Below, piece by piece: positions 13,034 to 24,859 of a DNA stretch of 64,000 nucleotides. Under the pieces are notes generated by a model, which had not been told where the DNA came from, searched no databases, and was given only the letters and a program-made list of their open reading frames with translations. Both the position numbers and the translations under genes were made by a program. The stretch's first letter is position 1, and each line of letters begins with the position of its first letter. The stretch comes from Rosellinia necatrix (taxonomy: Eukaryota; Ascomycota; Sordariomycetes; Xylariales; Xylariaceae): the NCBI GenBank assembly GCA_021209875.1, contig JAGYVD010000001.1:248001-312000 (forward strand), written 5' to 3'.

Positions 13034-14225
13034 TCACTCGACCTTGGCGATCAGGGCGTCGGAGAGCTGCAGCGTGACCAAGCCATCCGCGCCGCACGCC
13101 ACCATCTTGACCGAGCTCAAGTCCCGGACGACCCAATCTGGCTCGGCGGCCACGACCTGCTCCATCGTGTGGCTCGTCACGAGCCCCAGCACCTTGCAGC
13201 CCGCGGCCTTGCCCGACCTGATGCCGGCGGGGCTGTCTTCGAGCACGAGCACGTCGGCATCGGCGGGGAGGCCAAGCTTGGACCAGCCGAGCTTGTAGCA
13301 GGCCGGGTCCGGCTTGCCGTTCTCCACGGACTCGGCCGTGACGAGGCGCTCCGGCTGCGGCAGCTTCAGCACGTCCAGCCAGCCGTGCACGAGCGGCTCC
13401 GTGCCCGACGTAACAATGGCCCAGGGTGCGTCGGCCTGGATCAGTTGCTGGAGGAGCGCCCTTGCGCCTGGTATCTCGGTCGCCTCTTGGCCGTACCTCT
13501 GAGGTAGCAACGCTTCCATCTGTCTCACGTCTGCGGGAAGCGCGGAAGGATCACCTTAGTTAGCCCGGTGAGACATCAAGGGAGGGGAGGGACGTTCAAG
13601 AGACAGGGGAAAAAGGGCGGGGAGGAGGGAGGGGTGAATCTGCTAATTTGGGCGTCATCGGCTGTCTCTGGGTTTCGACGCCTCTTGACGGATTGCCCGC
13701 CCTGACTGCTTAATATAAATTTATATATAGGCAGATATAGTGTGTCTTACATTCCACGGTTGCCTTCTCAGGGGCCAGCAACTTCAACATGTCTATCTGT
13801 TCAGTTTGGGAGTTAGTACGAATACGGCGGAGGGATGCACCTTTGGCCCTCCGCAAGGCAGCCATGGCCCTGGGGCAGTGACTCAGGGGGTGCAACAGAG
13901 GCAACAGAGACAACAGAGGCAATAGATGGGGCTCTGATACGAAAATCACATACGCTGCGGCGGCCGTGCGAGGTCTGCAGGATGACTTCGGGGTCGACCC
14001 CAATCTCGTTACCGATCCTGTGCTCAGGTTAGATTCAGGTCGAGGGGTCAGGTCGAGGGGTCAGGTCGAGGGATCCGGTCAAGGGATCCGGACGCAGGGC
14101 AGGGGAGCAGATCCTTACGTGTGCCAGTGCTTCTCAACGGCGGCAGTGGAATCGATTATGGTCCCATCCATATCGAAAAGGAGGCCGTGGAATGTGACGG
14201 TCTCCGGAGGCGCTGCGTACGCCAT
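13034..14225 (-). CDS. HAD-superfamily phosphatase (glycerol-3-phosphatase / 2-deoxyglucose-6-phosphatase type)
   Basis: Four exons, 14225-14119, 14017-13954, 13796-13751 and 13530-13034, join to 714 bp encoding 237 aa. All introns are GT..AG (GTAAGG, GTATGT and GTAAGA donors). The first exon carries the haloacid dehalogenase nucleophile motif FDMDGTIID (Asp18, Asp20). Later come motif II TSGT (113-116), the Lys of NGKPDP (Lys145) and the acidic Mg-binding motif LEDSPAGI (Glu170/Asp171). Order, spacing and length fit the yeast Gpp1/Dog1 group, cytosolic enzymes that dephosphorylate glycerol-3-phosphate or related sugar phosphates; the exact substrate cannot be told from sequence. The start is the only ATG before the nucleophile motif. 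No related neighbour is present. The intron at 14018-14118 contains a 13-bp minisatellite and the one at 13797-13953 a 9-bp repeat. Confidence 0.9.
13891..13925. repeat. 9-bp CAACAGAGG-type repeat inside an intron
   Basis: Three to four CAACAGAGG/CAACAGAGA units lie within the second intron of the HAD phosphatase gene. The length is compatible with splicing. Confidence 0.75.
14038..14090. repeat. 13-bp minisatellite inside an intron
   Basis: About four copies of a CAGGTCGAGGGGT unit, the last two diverged, lie inside the first intron of the HAD phosphatase gene. Confidence 0.8.
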
Positions 14226-14329
14226 CTCGTCTGCTGATCGTATTTTGCGCTTCGGGCGCCGTTGCTGTCGATATCGAGGCTATTTAGTATAGCACTAACG
14301 ATTGCCGAATTCCGTCTTCCGTTCTATCT

Positions 14330-14430
14330 CTATGTGTCTTTTTGTCTTTTATGTCTTTTATGTCTTTTTATGTTTTTATGTTTTTATGTTTCTGTTTTGT
14401 CTCGCTTCCTTTTGGGGTTTTTTTTTATCT
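14330..14430. promoter_or_regulatory. T-rich TGTCTTTTA tract upstream of the HAD phosphatase gene
   Basis: About 100 bp upstream of the minus-strand start codon lies a repetitive T-rich tract of TGTCTTTTA and TGTTTTTA units. On the coding strand this is a purine-rich run in the promoter or 5' UTR position. The regulatory role is inferred from position alone. Confidence 0.35.
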
Positions 14431-17400
14431 CGTGAGGGAGAGAAAAGACAGGCTTGACCGTTAGCTCGTGAAACTCCTATGGCGGTGGGTGGATTTACCT
14501 AATGGGGAAGTCCCGCCCCCTCCTATCCATTGAATTGTTTGTCGGCACCTAAAGTTTCAGTCCGCTTTCGCTGGTTAGCTGTCATCCAGCAACCGAATAG
14601 GCTAACCGGTTATAGGGTTTTGTTACCTAGGTAGATAGGCACTTTAAGGAACTTTAGGTAGTGCCTTTGTATGTACAGCGGTTACCCCTGCTAACGCATG
14701 GTCCACCTCCTGGATCTTTAACATTTAGTGTAGTTATATGGTATAACTACTCCTGTTACAGCATAAACGTATTGATGCAGATGGTTCGACCGGAGATAGG
14801 ATCACCTAGAACAACTAGCAATAACCCTAGACTCCATACATAAAGCAAGCCTTATTAAACTGCGCCGCAGTACACACTACTAGTTGAGATAGTGGTCAAA
14901 CCTATGTGCAAAAGCACCTCTCCTTCCCTCCTGTAGATTACTTAGCTACTACTACAATCTATAACTTAGGTTCGCTTACATCCCACCTTATTGCTGTTAC
15001 TTCATTGCCATTGTTACTATTATTACCTCGAAGCCTAGGATAGGCACGGTGAACATTCTGGAGCTAAGCATTTAACTGTCTGCAGCCACTGACATATGTT
15101 GTTGGAATCCCATTGAAGAACAAGATTTTGCTGCTTTGCTAATTTTGAACCTAACATGACTTCTCAGCTAATAAATAGCCATAGCATACAGTTAGCCCCT
15201 CCGAAATTCAAGTTGGAAAAAAAAAAAAGAGAGAGAGAGAGATACTAAAGGTGTCTTGTAGTCACGACTGCCCGTCACGGTCCCGTCCGTAACATATATG
15301 TGACTGCAGATGAACGGCTTCTCAGCTTAATGATATGGTACCTTCGCCATGCTTTAGTAAGAGTAGTATTGTGCTATAATGCTGTAATTCTGTTCCGCAC
15401 CGCTGTGGCTCCGGCTACAACCGCGTGATAACTCTTTCTTTCTTTCATATTGTATGCTTTGTGGGGAGTGGCTTGTGGGTACCGTACGACTTACGGCAAA
15501 CGTAGCAATTGTCGCCATTTTTGTGTGTGGCAAAGAAACCCATTTGAAGCAGCTGTCCCGGATATATGTATACTGGTCATTTATATTGATCTCTATGTAC
15601 TCAATGTATAACGCGTTTCTAGAAAAGGTGTCCTGTCCCCAAGCCCGGCATTTTCGTCAAAGAGGTGCGGATCTGTCATTAATATCTAGTTTTGTACGTG
15701 CTATCAATAGGATACATTCATGGCATAGAAACCCACCGGATAATTATCGTATTGTGCCGTACTAGTAACTTGTCACGGAAAGACGATTCTCTTAACCCAT
15801 GGCAGAATTAATCGTATATTTGGCACCCCTCAACATAACTCATATTCAACTCTCCTAATTAGCGACCTATACCAATTTATAGGTAAAATAGAGACCGATT
15901 ACTTCGATCGTGTCACGGAACCAAGTCGGCCTCCGGGCTTCCACCAGGCACGGACCCAACGACCATGTATATAAGCCAAGATAACTGGCGGCTACCCAAC
16001 AGAAGGAACTTCCCTCGTGCAATAACAGAAGTCATTTCTGGAACTATCAGCAGTACAAACTGTGGCAACTGATGCGTATAGGAGAGATGGGATTTTGAGG
16101 GTTAGAATAAGTTACATTCTAAAAATTCAAGGGGAGTGACTAGGCATATCCTAGCCCGCTACCCTGTCTTCACGACCTCGTTTCTATATTTTATAGATTT
16201 ATGATGAAGACGAAGCGGCGATGGCAAAACTGGATGAGTTAGATTAAGTAAGGGCGACTACCATAGAATGAGTGAAGTACATCACACACTCGGGATTATA
16301 TTCATGAAAAAAATAACGGCAGACATGGAGTAGAGCTATATCAATTTTCCAGCTTCCCTGGCACCAATACATCAACTAACCCATTATTCCAAGTTCACTT
16401 TTTGTCAGGTAAACTTCTAGGGCTCAGGTGCTTTTTTCCCAATACCAACTTAAGTAAAAGTCTTGAACTAGTGCTGTTTATAAAACTGTCGAGATTACTT
16501 AGCTATTTCCTGGAATTAGATTGGTTGTTTGGCATCCCTAACCGGCGTCATTACATCATTGAGCATTGCCTATGCGAGCTCATAGCGGTGTCTACATATA
16601 TCATCCCCCGTAATCAAGGCGTATCAGGGGATTTTTCGGTCTGGTTTAGTTAAAGGTTTCTTCAATGGTGCCAACTTGCCCTCATACTTGATAATGGCGT
16701 GTTATCAAGAGCCCATAACATCTGAGATTCTATTTGAGAAGAGAGTGTGTATTTTGAACGTTTTCAAGTCCATACTATAGTAAATTAGGCTAGGAGCATA
16801 TTTTCTTGTTTGTTTGAGAGTGATGTAGTTACTATTGAAGTGAACTACTGTCAGGCAAATGGATCACATGGCGAGGCACCAGCTACCCTAGGGGTAGCTC
16901 TAAGGGCATAATTGTGTATATAAGGACTGAAGGCCTCTCACCTAGATAGTAGGCCCAGGAATCAATAATATTAAGCCCTACCCTTATACTTGGCTATCTA
17001 CCTGCTACCCAGCTGCTACCTCATAGTGACTAGACCTCACTCTGGGTATTCCCAACATGACAACCACCTATTTTTTGTGCAGATAACCTTAGCGGCTCCT
17101 TTGGAGATGAGTTATCTCCACGCCTCCAAATGTAGTTGTTTTCTACTGCATAGTTAGAGAATCCGTTGATCAAAGCAGTATAACTCAATTGAACCCATGA
17201 AAACGGTGATATGAAGCCGAAGTCCGGTGGTCTGAAAATTGCATAGCTGGTAGAAGTGCCCCTTATTGCCATCCCAGCCGACTTGGTCTTTTATACTCAC
17301 TTCCCTAACTGTTTAGCCACAAAATTACACTTAAATATCTGTGGAGTGGCCATCATAAAGGCTAAGATATAAGTGATTATTGTGTCGGTATATTCTGCTT

Positions 17401-18901
17401 CTACGTTGATGCTCGGTAGGCTTCGAGGTAATAAAGATATTAATGAAACCTGCACCTTTTCTACTGCGCCCTCTCGCATGTGGGTTGAAACATTTATGGA
17501 GATTCTGCGTTGGCAGATCACTCTTAGGTTTGAATCAGTGAAAATTTGCCAAGCATCAATTACCAAGTTTATATACACAATAAAGGCATTAAATTTAAAG
17601 GTAGTCATGTTTAGGTGCCATAATGTTGATGGTAGAAGTATTGCTACTAACAACCTAGTAGACTAGGTTAACTCAGAGGTTGAAAGAGGGATTGTTGCCG
17701 ATTTAGCGCTCAACAGGATAGGATACATGGAAGTTTAGATAGATTTTGCTGATGCTCTTCCGGGAAGAAGTAGGGAGCGATGAGATTGTTTTAGGAATAA
17801 AAATATAAAAATAAGCTTAGTTATTATATTATTTTTTGGAGTAAATTATATAACATATAGTCAAGGTAGTACCTACAGTTGATTTTAAATACTATATCAT
17901 TTGCGTGTTTAGGTATATTGATTATAATGTTCCCTTGGTCTTTTATCTATTCGTTCTCTATCTAAATAGTTTCTTCTCACGGACTTCTTGGCATACATCA
18001 GTATGTTGGTACTTTGTGATACCGGAATAGAGGCCTCTAAATCAATCGGCAGCGCCCTATTGGGCCCTTAATTTTGTAGCTCGGTGACATTTTCGCAGCA
18101 TCCTACCATTCTCAGGTTTACTACAAGTGACATTTACGTTTAGGAGCCAATGTTGTACTGCGCCCCATATTTCTTATTGCATGCCTACTAGAAACATCTT
18201 GTGAGATCGGAATGGTTAGTTTCCTCTTGGCATCTTGCCGCAATCCTCGGACCGCCTATTGAGGTATGATGATAGGACTCAAAACGTTGGGGGCATAAGC
18301 AATACGGTATAACTACCCCATTCAGAGTTAGGTGAAGAATAAACCACACTTAACCCATACCCAAGTTCGATAGTATATACTTCAGTTGGTGAAATTCAAC
18401 ACTCATTTTTTATATTTTTGTTCGAATTCTTCGTTTAGAGTATTACCCCTCTTTATAGTACGATATCTAACTTTTATTTTATTTTTCTTACTTTATTTGG
18501 CTGCGCCGCTCTTTGGTTTATAATTGTAGTGTGACCCCACTCTGCCCCTTTGAATGCCATGAGAATATCAGCTTGCATGTGCGCCAAACAAGGATACATG
18601 CCGCTCGGTGGCCCGCTATCTGGTTGCTGATCTGTCGATCTCTTGATCAGTGGCGAGCCAATGTCCAGGATGGGTGACATCAGATATACAGGATCCGAAA
18701 TATCCGTGGAGGCTGTGTGCTGTGTGCAGCCTAGGTACCTTTTTTTTTAAAACCCCATCCGTGTCACATCAAGGTTCTTATGTGAAGAGAGGTGGCCTAG
18801 CCACTCCTGGGCGAAAACGAAGCAAGAAAAACATATAGCAATAAGACATGCCCGCGCGGGAGTCCCTATGACTCACGCAACGCCCAACGTATCGCTCTGC
18901 C
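14431..18901. other. Moderately AT-rich intergenic region, no supported gene
   Basis: Open frames do not exceed about 118 codons and none carries a motif I recognise. The longest pair, antiparallel at 17297-17653 and 17373-17666, are mutual shadows. A frame at 17030-17272 (minus) is fairly protein-like but has no known domain. A poly-A plus GA run sits at about 15217-15241. The composition is more AT-rich than the flanks and could be old decayed repeat sequence, but I found no terminal repeats here. Confidence 0.45.
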
Positions 18902-19722
18902 ATGTTGACTACTATTCCTCTAGCACCGTCATGTCTAACCGAAACGTGGCTACTGACGGTAGAATCACAGGGTCCGGCGGCTGTAGTCGTTGGTAATCCG
19001 TACGACCCAAGTTGCTGGCCTGGGACTCGAGATCTAGCTACAACCATTTCACCCGCTATCTGTCCGGAAGGCTACACGTCTGCATGCGACATTACCGATT
19101 CCTCACAGCGCAAGGAAGGCGAAACCGTTTGGGCATGCTGTCCGAGGTGTGTTTCCCCTATGGAAAATCGTTCCGTTGCACGGGGCTAACCGACCCTAGC
19201 AATTTCCGTTGCGACGGCGGCACATGGTCGTGTGTGACAGGCACGCGCGGACCGACAAAGACGTATACTGTCACCGATACCAATAGCAATGGCATCACCA
19301 TCACGACTAAGATCACAACAGATCGCGGGATCAACGCGCATTCGATACGGGTTGCCTTCCGCTCGTCAGACATCGCCCCTCCGCCTTCTTCTACAAACCG
19401 ATCAACAGGCGCCAATACAACCCCAGCGATAACGGCGGCATCACCAAGTATAACATCAACGTCCATTACTCCTCCTGAATCGAGATATACAAGTCTTTCG
19501 CACGGAGCGTGGGTAGGCATAGGAGTCACGATCGGTGTCAGCGGTTTGGCTTTGCTTGCAACTATTGTTTGGATGATCAAGAGACGTCTTGGAAAATCAC
19601 GGCACCCAGTGGCTGAACTCTCGACCCAGCCCGGATCAAGAGCCCAGCTCGATTTGAGAACCGAGCTCGATTCAAGGACACAGCCATCGGAGTTATATGC
19701 CGCCCCGGTACATACGAGATAG
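18902..19722 (+). CDS. Single-pass membrane protein with Cys-containing ectodomain and Ser/Thr-rich stalk
   Basis: Exons 18902-19146 and 19200-19722 are separated by a 53-bp intron (GTGTGT donor, GCTAAC branch-like site, TAG acceptor), giving 255 aa. Residues 1 to about 95 form a Cys-bearing ectodomain with CPEGYTSAC and WACCPSNFRCD motifs, a pattern seen in many fungal putative cell-surface proteins. A Ser/Thr/Pro-rich stalk follows, then one hydrophobic helix (WVGIGVTIGVSGLALLATIVW) with a basic KRR stop-transfer and a cytoplasmic tail of about 55 residues with repeated SR(A/T)Q-type units. No classical signal peptide is visible at this start; proteins of this type often begin directly with a TT(F/I)xPPxSC-like segment, as here. 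It could be a wall-anchoring or sensing protein, but the function is unknown. Confidence 0.75.
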
Positions 19723-20545
19723 AAACGAAGACAACCGATTCAAGTTCCGTGAATAGACGCTCTTGAAAATGAATGCCTATCTAGAGTGGGACTGGACAGA
19801 ATGGAGGTCTAGCTCGCACAGCCGCTTGTGTCTCCGGGCCGATGTGCTATGGTTCCTCATCAATCATCGCGAATCGAGTCCATGCAAAACGTTTGAAGTC
19901 TCTAGGTTAGGGGGTAACAGTATAATGGCCCCTGAGGCGTAATTTTCAGGGTCGATGAAGTCTAATACAGTGATTAAAACTGGTTTGTTATATTCTATAT
20001 TTCTCTAGTATAAATACATCTCTGAGCTCGTTCGAATAGATAAATAGAGCTCGAACACGCCCTAATTATAATAACATCTAAGAGAATGGTAAGTGCATGT
20101 TAGTATGATGAGGTCCGTACTTGTCCGTCTGCGTGTTTGTACTATTTGGCGAGTTGGTTCTTCTCACTCAGAGGGTTATCCTGAACCCTGTCAAATTTTC
20201 GTGAAGTCTAGGTCAATAACGGCGTGGTTTTCAACTAATCTAAGTAACTATTGCGGTATGAACAGCAATTTCAAGACCGCGCTCCAAGTTTTGTCTGTGT
20301 ATGTAATAATCAATGCAGGAGTCAGCAGGCTTTGGAATGGGCACGCCTTGAATTCACAATAGCGAATATTCCCAAGCAAGATATACATATTATTCTCCTA
20401 ACTAGCTACGACCACTGCAGTTCCACCAGAAAATCAACCTTCCTATTTCCCACATACATCGAAACTTGTCTCAAAAACAGAGCAACTGGCCAAAGCGGCA
20501 GAATTGAAGTACCCTTATCATTGGTCGAGACCCACTGCCCATTTC
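19723..20545. other. Intergenic between a plus and a minus gene
   Basis: This is the 3' side of both flanking genes (convergent). Short open frames at 20093-20568 have no recognisable domain. An AT-rich patch near 19970-20060 may hold polyadenylation signals. Confidence 0.5.
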
Positions 20546-21431
20546 TTATTTGGGCGTGTAGTTGGTGAACTTGCCGGCCGCGCTATACTGTGCCCAGGCT
20601 GTCTTGTTAGCAACAAGGCTGACGGGCCACGATCTAGACTTGTATGTGGCCGACATGGTGGCGGTGACGGCAGAATCCTGGAACCACACGTGGACCTTCG
20701 GCATCGGGGTGATGATGGTAGTGCCCTCACCACGCTCGGCAGCGCTGATGTAGACTGCATTTCGGTTAATGGTTTAGCTCAACTTGGGCCGGGCAGGGCG
20801 AGGAGAAGGAGGGCGGAAATACTTACTGGGCTGGTACGCATTATCAATCTTCATCATCAGAATTGGGGAGCACAGTATCTTGTTCGTGAAACCGAAGGAA
20901 TCTTCGGGTACGGACTCGTCCTTGGAGACGGTTTCTGCATTCCAATCCGTGATAGTGTACATTTGACCACCCTCAATATTGTGGCCGTCGGTTTGGCCGG
21001 AGATTGTGACTGCGAAGCTTCAACACCAGTCTCTGGCGAATAGAGTAGACGGGAAAATAGTCTTTTAGGAATTGAAGTAACCTACTGCCTTCCTTGAACG
21101 CGATCTTAGCGCCTACGATCTTGTACTCATCGGTCCAGGTGAACTTCATGTGCGGCTGAACGCTGGCTAAAAAGCTTTAGGTCAGCGATGGCTAAGGAAG
21201 CGTCGGGGGGACAAAAAAGTACAGCAGGTTGCAGCAATGATGTTGCAGTGCTCGACACCGGCTGTGTCCTTGACGACCCTGCCAATACAAAGGGTGCTCT
21301 TGTTGAGGTTGAGCGAAGTAATTTGCGACGGGTCTAGATATGAGGGTCAGTAACTACACCGTACCGCTTGTGATGGAACTGGGGGGGGAGGTCTGCTTAC
21401 CGATTTCGACGGCAACGGTGTAGGTAACCAT
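20546..21431 (-). CDS. Small five-exon protein of unknown function
   Basis: Hand splicing gives exons 21431-21401, 21333-21223, 21166-21086, 21009-20827 and 20754-20546, exactly 615 bp or 204 aa, with introns of 67, 56, 76 and 72 bp, all GT..AG. The frame is continuous across every junction, which is strong evidence for a real gene. The protein starts MVTYTVAVEIDPSQ, has no signal peptide or membrane segment, and is rich in alternating hydrophobic residues (VHVWFQDSAVTATMS, KFTWTDEYKIVG), suggesting a soluble beta-rich fold. I cannot assign a family with confidence. Four small introns in a 0.6 kb coding region is a high density. The upstream gene faces away from it. Confidence 0.75.
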
Positions 21432-22771
21432 TTTGGCAGATTGTGCGATGGATATTCGAACTGTTAGGTGTTTATCTGGAGGAGGAGTTTGGAGATGATG
21501 TGAGAGTTGTGGTGAGAAGGCGAGTCTAGAGAATACGGGATCAACCAGAGCTTATATACCAAAATGCGCCGGGGATCTTGAGATGTCTGTTGCTATGTCC
21601 GTTGTCACAATGGTTGCTCTTGTCACAATGCCTAGTTGCTGTCATCACCATGGCTGGCCCAGACCGACGCCTTCTCTCGCTACGTGTGCGCTCTCGGCCT
21701 CGCCGCTCTTCTCCCACCAAGCCACTTCGCCTTTGCTTCTCAGGAGTCAGGGTGCAACGACGACGATGTATCACGAACCCAGCCGTCTGGAAACAGTGCC
21801 TCGCACCGTCCATATGACAGCCGGAGACTAGCTTCCAGCCAAACGGTGAGTCTAGTGCTAAACCGGGACGTCTGTCTCAAATTGGTCACTGGCCCGTATC
21901 TGGCCTCAGCGTGGCGGCGAGCTAAGCGCGATACAGAACCATGCCCTGAGCGCCATATCGAAATGAACTTCTCCACACTCGGTGTAAGCTACTTGTCTAG
22001 CTACTGGTCGGGCTTGCGTCCCCGAAACGTTGGAGACGATAACTGACTATCTAGAAACAAGGGTCATCACCTGCCACGCCTCTTTTCCGATAACTGTCGA
22101 GGCAGTCAGCCCTATGGCTTGCTTAAGACGATTAATCACACCAGGCGCGTTTACAGGTATCCGCATCTCAGCTCGTCAGGGCGTCGAGGGACCAAGTCTA
22201 GAGTCCAGACCTGCATGCCGGGGGCAGCGGCTACACTAGTTTGTGTGATACACGGGCGTGAGGCCGGGCTGGGAATAGCATCAATATTCCCCATAGTAGG
22301 ACTTTCCTTGCCTTTTTCTGGTGAAAGGGCAACTGGAGGCTTCTAATGCCCTCACTTCGTCTCGAGCGGTCTCGGAATGGCCACTTATCGCCTTAGCCTA
22401 TCACAAACCAGAAAGCCTTCACGAGTTGGGTTCCGAGGGGCTCTAGACCGTACGATGGCCGAGTCCTACACCAGAGGCAGTGTGATATTGAGAGTTGGGC
22501 GACGCACGGAGTCGCCGTCGAGACTGGTTGATCTATAGTCTGGTCAGCTGCTAGGTTGAAGTTTCAGGGCAGAGCGGGCTAGCGAGATGAGAGCAAAGAA
22601 TCAAGATCAGAAGGTATGGCTTGCTGCCGGCTTCTCCTGATGAAGCCCCAAAACCTGACTTCGGCTCAGCAACGTGTCTGGGTGAGTAAGGGATACTCAG
22701 TTTCCCCCATAGTCGAGTTCACCAAGGTGTATTTTCAACAAGTTACGAACCACTCATACTAGCTGAGCACC
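21432..22771. other. Divergent intergenic region
   Basis: It separates the minus-strand 204-aa gene from the plus-strand transglutaminase-like gene, so it should contain both promoters. Overlapping frames of 70-136 codons at 21540-22050 and 22030-22346 show no domain or consistent splice pattern. No clear TATA box or known operator was seen. Confidence 0.5.
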
Positions 22772-24413
22772 ATGTCTTTTGAAGTGCTAGAAATCAGCGC
22801 TGTGCCAGATTTTAATACGGTAAATCGGAAATATGAGTGTGCTTCCCCCAAGGGACAGTCCCAACCACTATGGGATATGGGCCTGAAGGGGGTCGTTCCC
22901 GATGGTCCGACCGGGTCCTTGCGATGTGTCACTTTCCACCTCCGCCCTGACGAGATTCCTGGAAATCGCTGGCGGCCCCTCGACATCACCATCTCGGCTC
23001 TCTCTACGGAGGTGCCGCAGTGGTATAGAACCCCGGATCAGGGTCCGCCGCGCACCTACCGGATCACCGCCGGGCTTCCGGGACGTGCTGAACTTCTGGC
23101 GTCTGACAACATTCAAGTGCTGTCGCCGGACCCAACTCCCATCCAGGTCAAGGGGCTACGGGTCGTCGGCGACGTCTATAACATCCCATTCCGGAACGCC
23201 GGTGACTGGCAATGGAGATTGCAGCAGACGGACGTCGCGTGTAGGTAGTGCATACTACAACCCGCTCCTTTCTCGTGCTATTTGGGCGAGGGTTTGTGAA
23301 CGCTAACCCTGGTATCACCACTACGTAGCAGCACACCAGACCCTCTGCAAAACGAGCACCCGCCTCGAGCTATGTTTCGTCTTCGGCCCCTCGCCGCCCA
23401 GCGGGCCCTGGGAGAGCGACGAGACCCATCGCCGCACGGCGGCAGACTTCGAGGACCGGCACTTCATCGACCTCTTCCGCCTCTTCCTGCCGAGCCAGAT
23501 GGAGGTGGTCGACAGCCTGAGCAGCACGGCGACGACGCGGGACCGCGCGCTGTGGTACCTCCGGCGGACGATGAGCACGATCTGGGGCCTCGGGCTCAAG
23601 CCGCACGCGGAATACGCGGACCGGCCGGTGACCCAGCTCGACGTCGGCGGCGGCGGCGACGGCGGCGGCAGTGCCAGCTTCTACCTCTGCCCGTTGCCGG
23701 GCGTCCCGCGCGCGGCCTTCCGGCCGCAGTACGGCGGCCGCTTCGACCTGCGGCGCTGGATGCGCGGCACGTACGCGTACTGCACGGCGCTGGACCTGGC
23801 GGCGCTGGCGCAGCTGGCGTGCGCGCTCCTGCAGGACGGCGCGGGCGCCGAGGTGCTCGACCCGCGCTGGGTGTGCGCCACGGGCAACGCGAGCCTGGGC
23901 CAGGCGGCCTTCGGCCACGTGCGCCCCGGCACCCTGTTCGGCTGGCCCGCCTTCCCGCAGTGCAACTCGGTCGTCTTCGGCGCCGGCGGCCTGACCGCGT
24001 ACCCGCCCGCCCGCGCCGCCGAGCGCGCCGGCCTCGCCTGGCACGCCTGGGTCGAGGTCCTCCTGCCCGGGTCGGAGACACGCTACGTCTTCGACGCCTC
24101 GCAGGCCCCGGGCGAGGACCCGTCGCGCCTGAGGTTCCACGACGGCACCAAGACCAGGAGCGAGTATCTCGCGCTCAAGATCGATCCGGCGTGGCCGGAC
24201 CCTGCCAGGTTGCCGCCCATGGGGCCTGGGCGGACGCTACAAAATATCGATGCCGTAATTTGTTGTAAGCTTCTTTAGATTTTTTTTTTTTTCTTTAGGA
24301 TTTTCTATCGCCGTTAGTGATCGATTGAATGTGGCTAATGTTGAACAGATTCGACGCCAGAAACTCATATGAATCGGATTGGTGTAATGGGTATTTCAAC
24401 TACGCTGTGGTGA
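22772..24413 (+). CDS. Transglutaminase-like (Cys-His-Asp) domain protein
   Basis: Proposed exons 22772-23240, 23329-24264 and 24349-24413 encode 489 aa. The introns have GTAGGT and GTAAGC donors; the first has a GCTAAC branch-like site. If the second intron is retained the protein ends at the TAG at 24276-24278. The C-terminal half has the layout of a transglutaminase/papain-like core: YCTALDLAALAQLACALL with a candidate nucleophile Cys308, WHAWVEVLL with His395, and YVFDASQAP with Asp412. That HAWVEV...D pattern is typical of the superfamily, whose members act as protein crosslinkers, proteases or inactive scaffolds. The N-terminal ~250 residues are not recognised. Exon 2 is markedly GC-rich (GGC/GCC codons, a poly-Gly stretch), unlike exon 1 and the AT-rich flanks. 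There is no signal peptide, so it is probably cytosolic. Confidence 0.7.
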
Positions 24414-24859
24414 TGGAATGGTCGAGAGGGGATGTTGTTCCAAGTCCTAGTGTATGTACTATAGTCCGGATAGGGGTTAGTCAGCAATATAGTCAGCTAC
24501 TATGACGCCGCCTTGGCTAATATCTTTATTTCAACGTGAGAGCTGCAGCGGGGAAGATCGTCTGCGTAATCTGATGTGTTATTTCATCCTCTAGATGGCC
24601 TTGTTTCGTCCAGGGTATCGCATGAAGAAAAAGAAAAAGAAAGATATAGAATGGGTAATTACAAGGGAAACGTATGAGAGATATAACGTTCGTTTACTTT
24701 TGAATCCTGTAGTCCATGCTTTGTTTAGTCACTTGTAAGGTGCTGTAGGCGTTTAAGAGTAGTTTTGTTATTGAAGTAAGTGTCCTGTTCAGAGGTGAGG
24801 AGAGTGTGAACTCATATTTTATTAAACATATTGATTAAACAGGCTACTGTCACAAACTT
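24414..24859. other. Convergent intergenic region
   Basis: This AT-richer stretch lies between two convergent genes and probably holds both 3' UTRs. An A/G run near 24625-24645 is the only simple feature seen. Confidence 0.5.

Noticed and set aside
17030..17666. Open frames of 80-118 codons on both strands
   Set aside because: No family recognised and overlapping antiparallel frames; could be a decayed gene but not supportable.
23370..24268. Long open frames of 256, 298, 161 and 107 codons in other frames and on the minus strand
   Set aside because: They overlap the transglutaminase-like exon and result from its high GC content, which removes stop codons in all frames; they are Arg/Ala/Pro-rich and domain-free.
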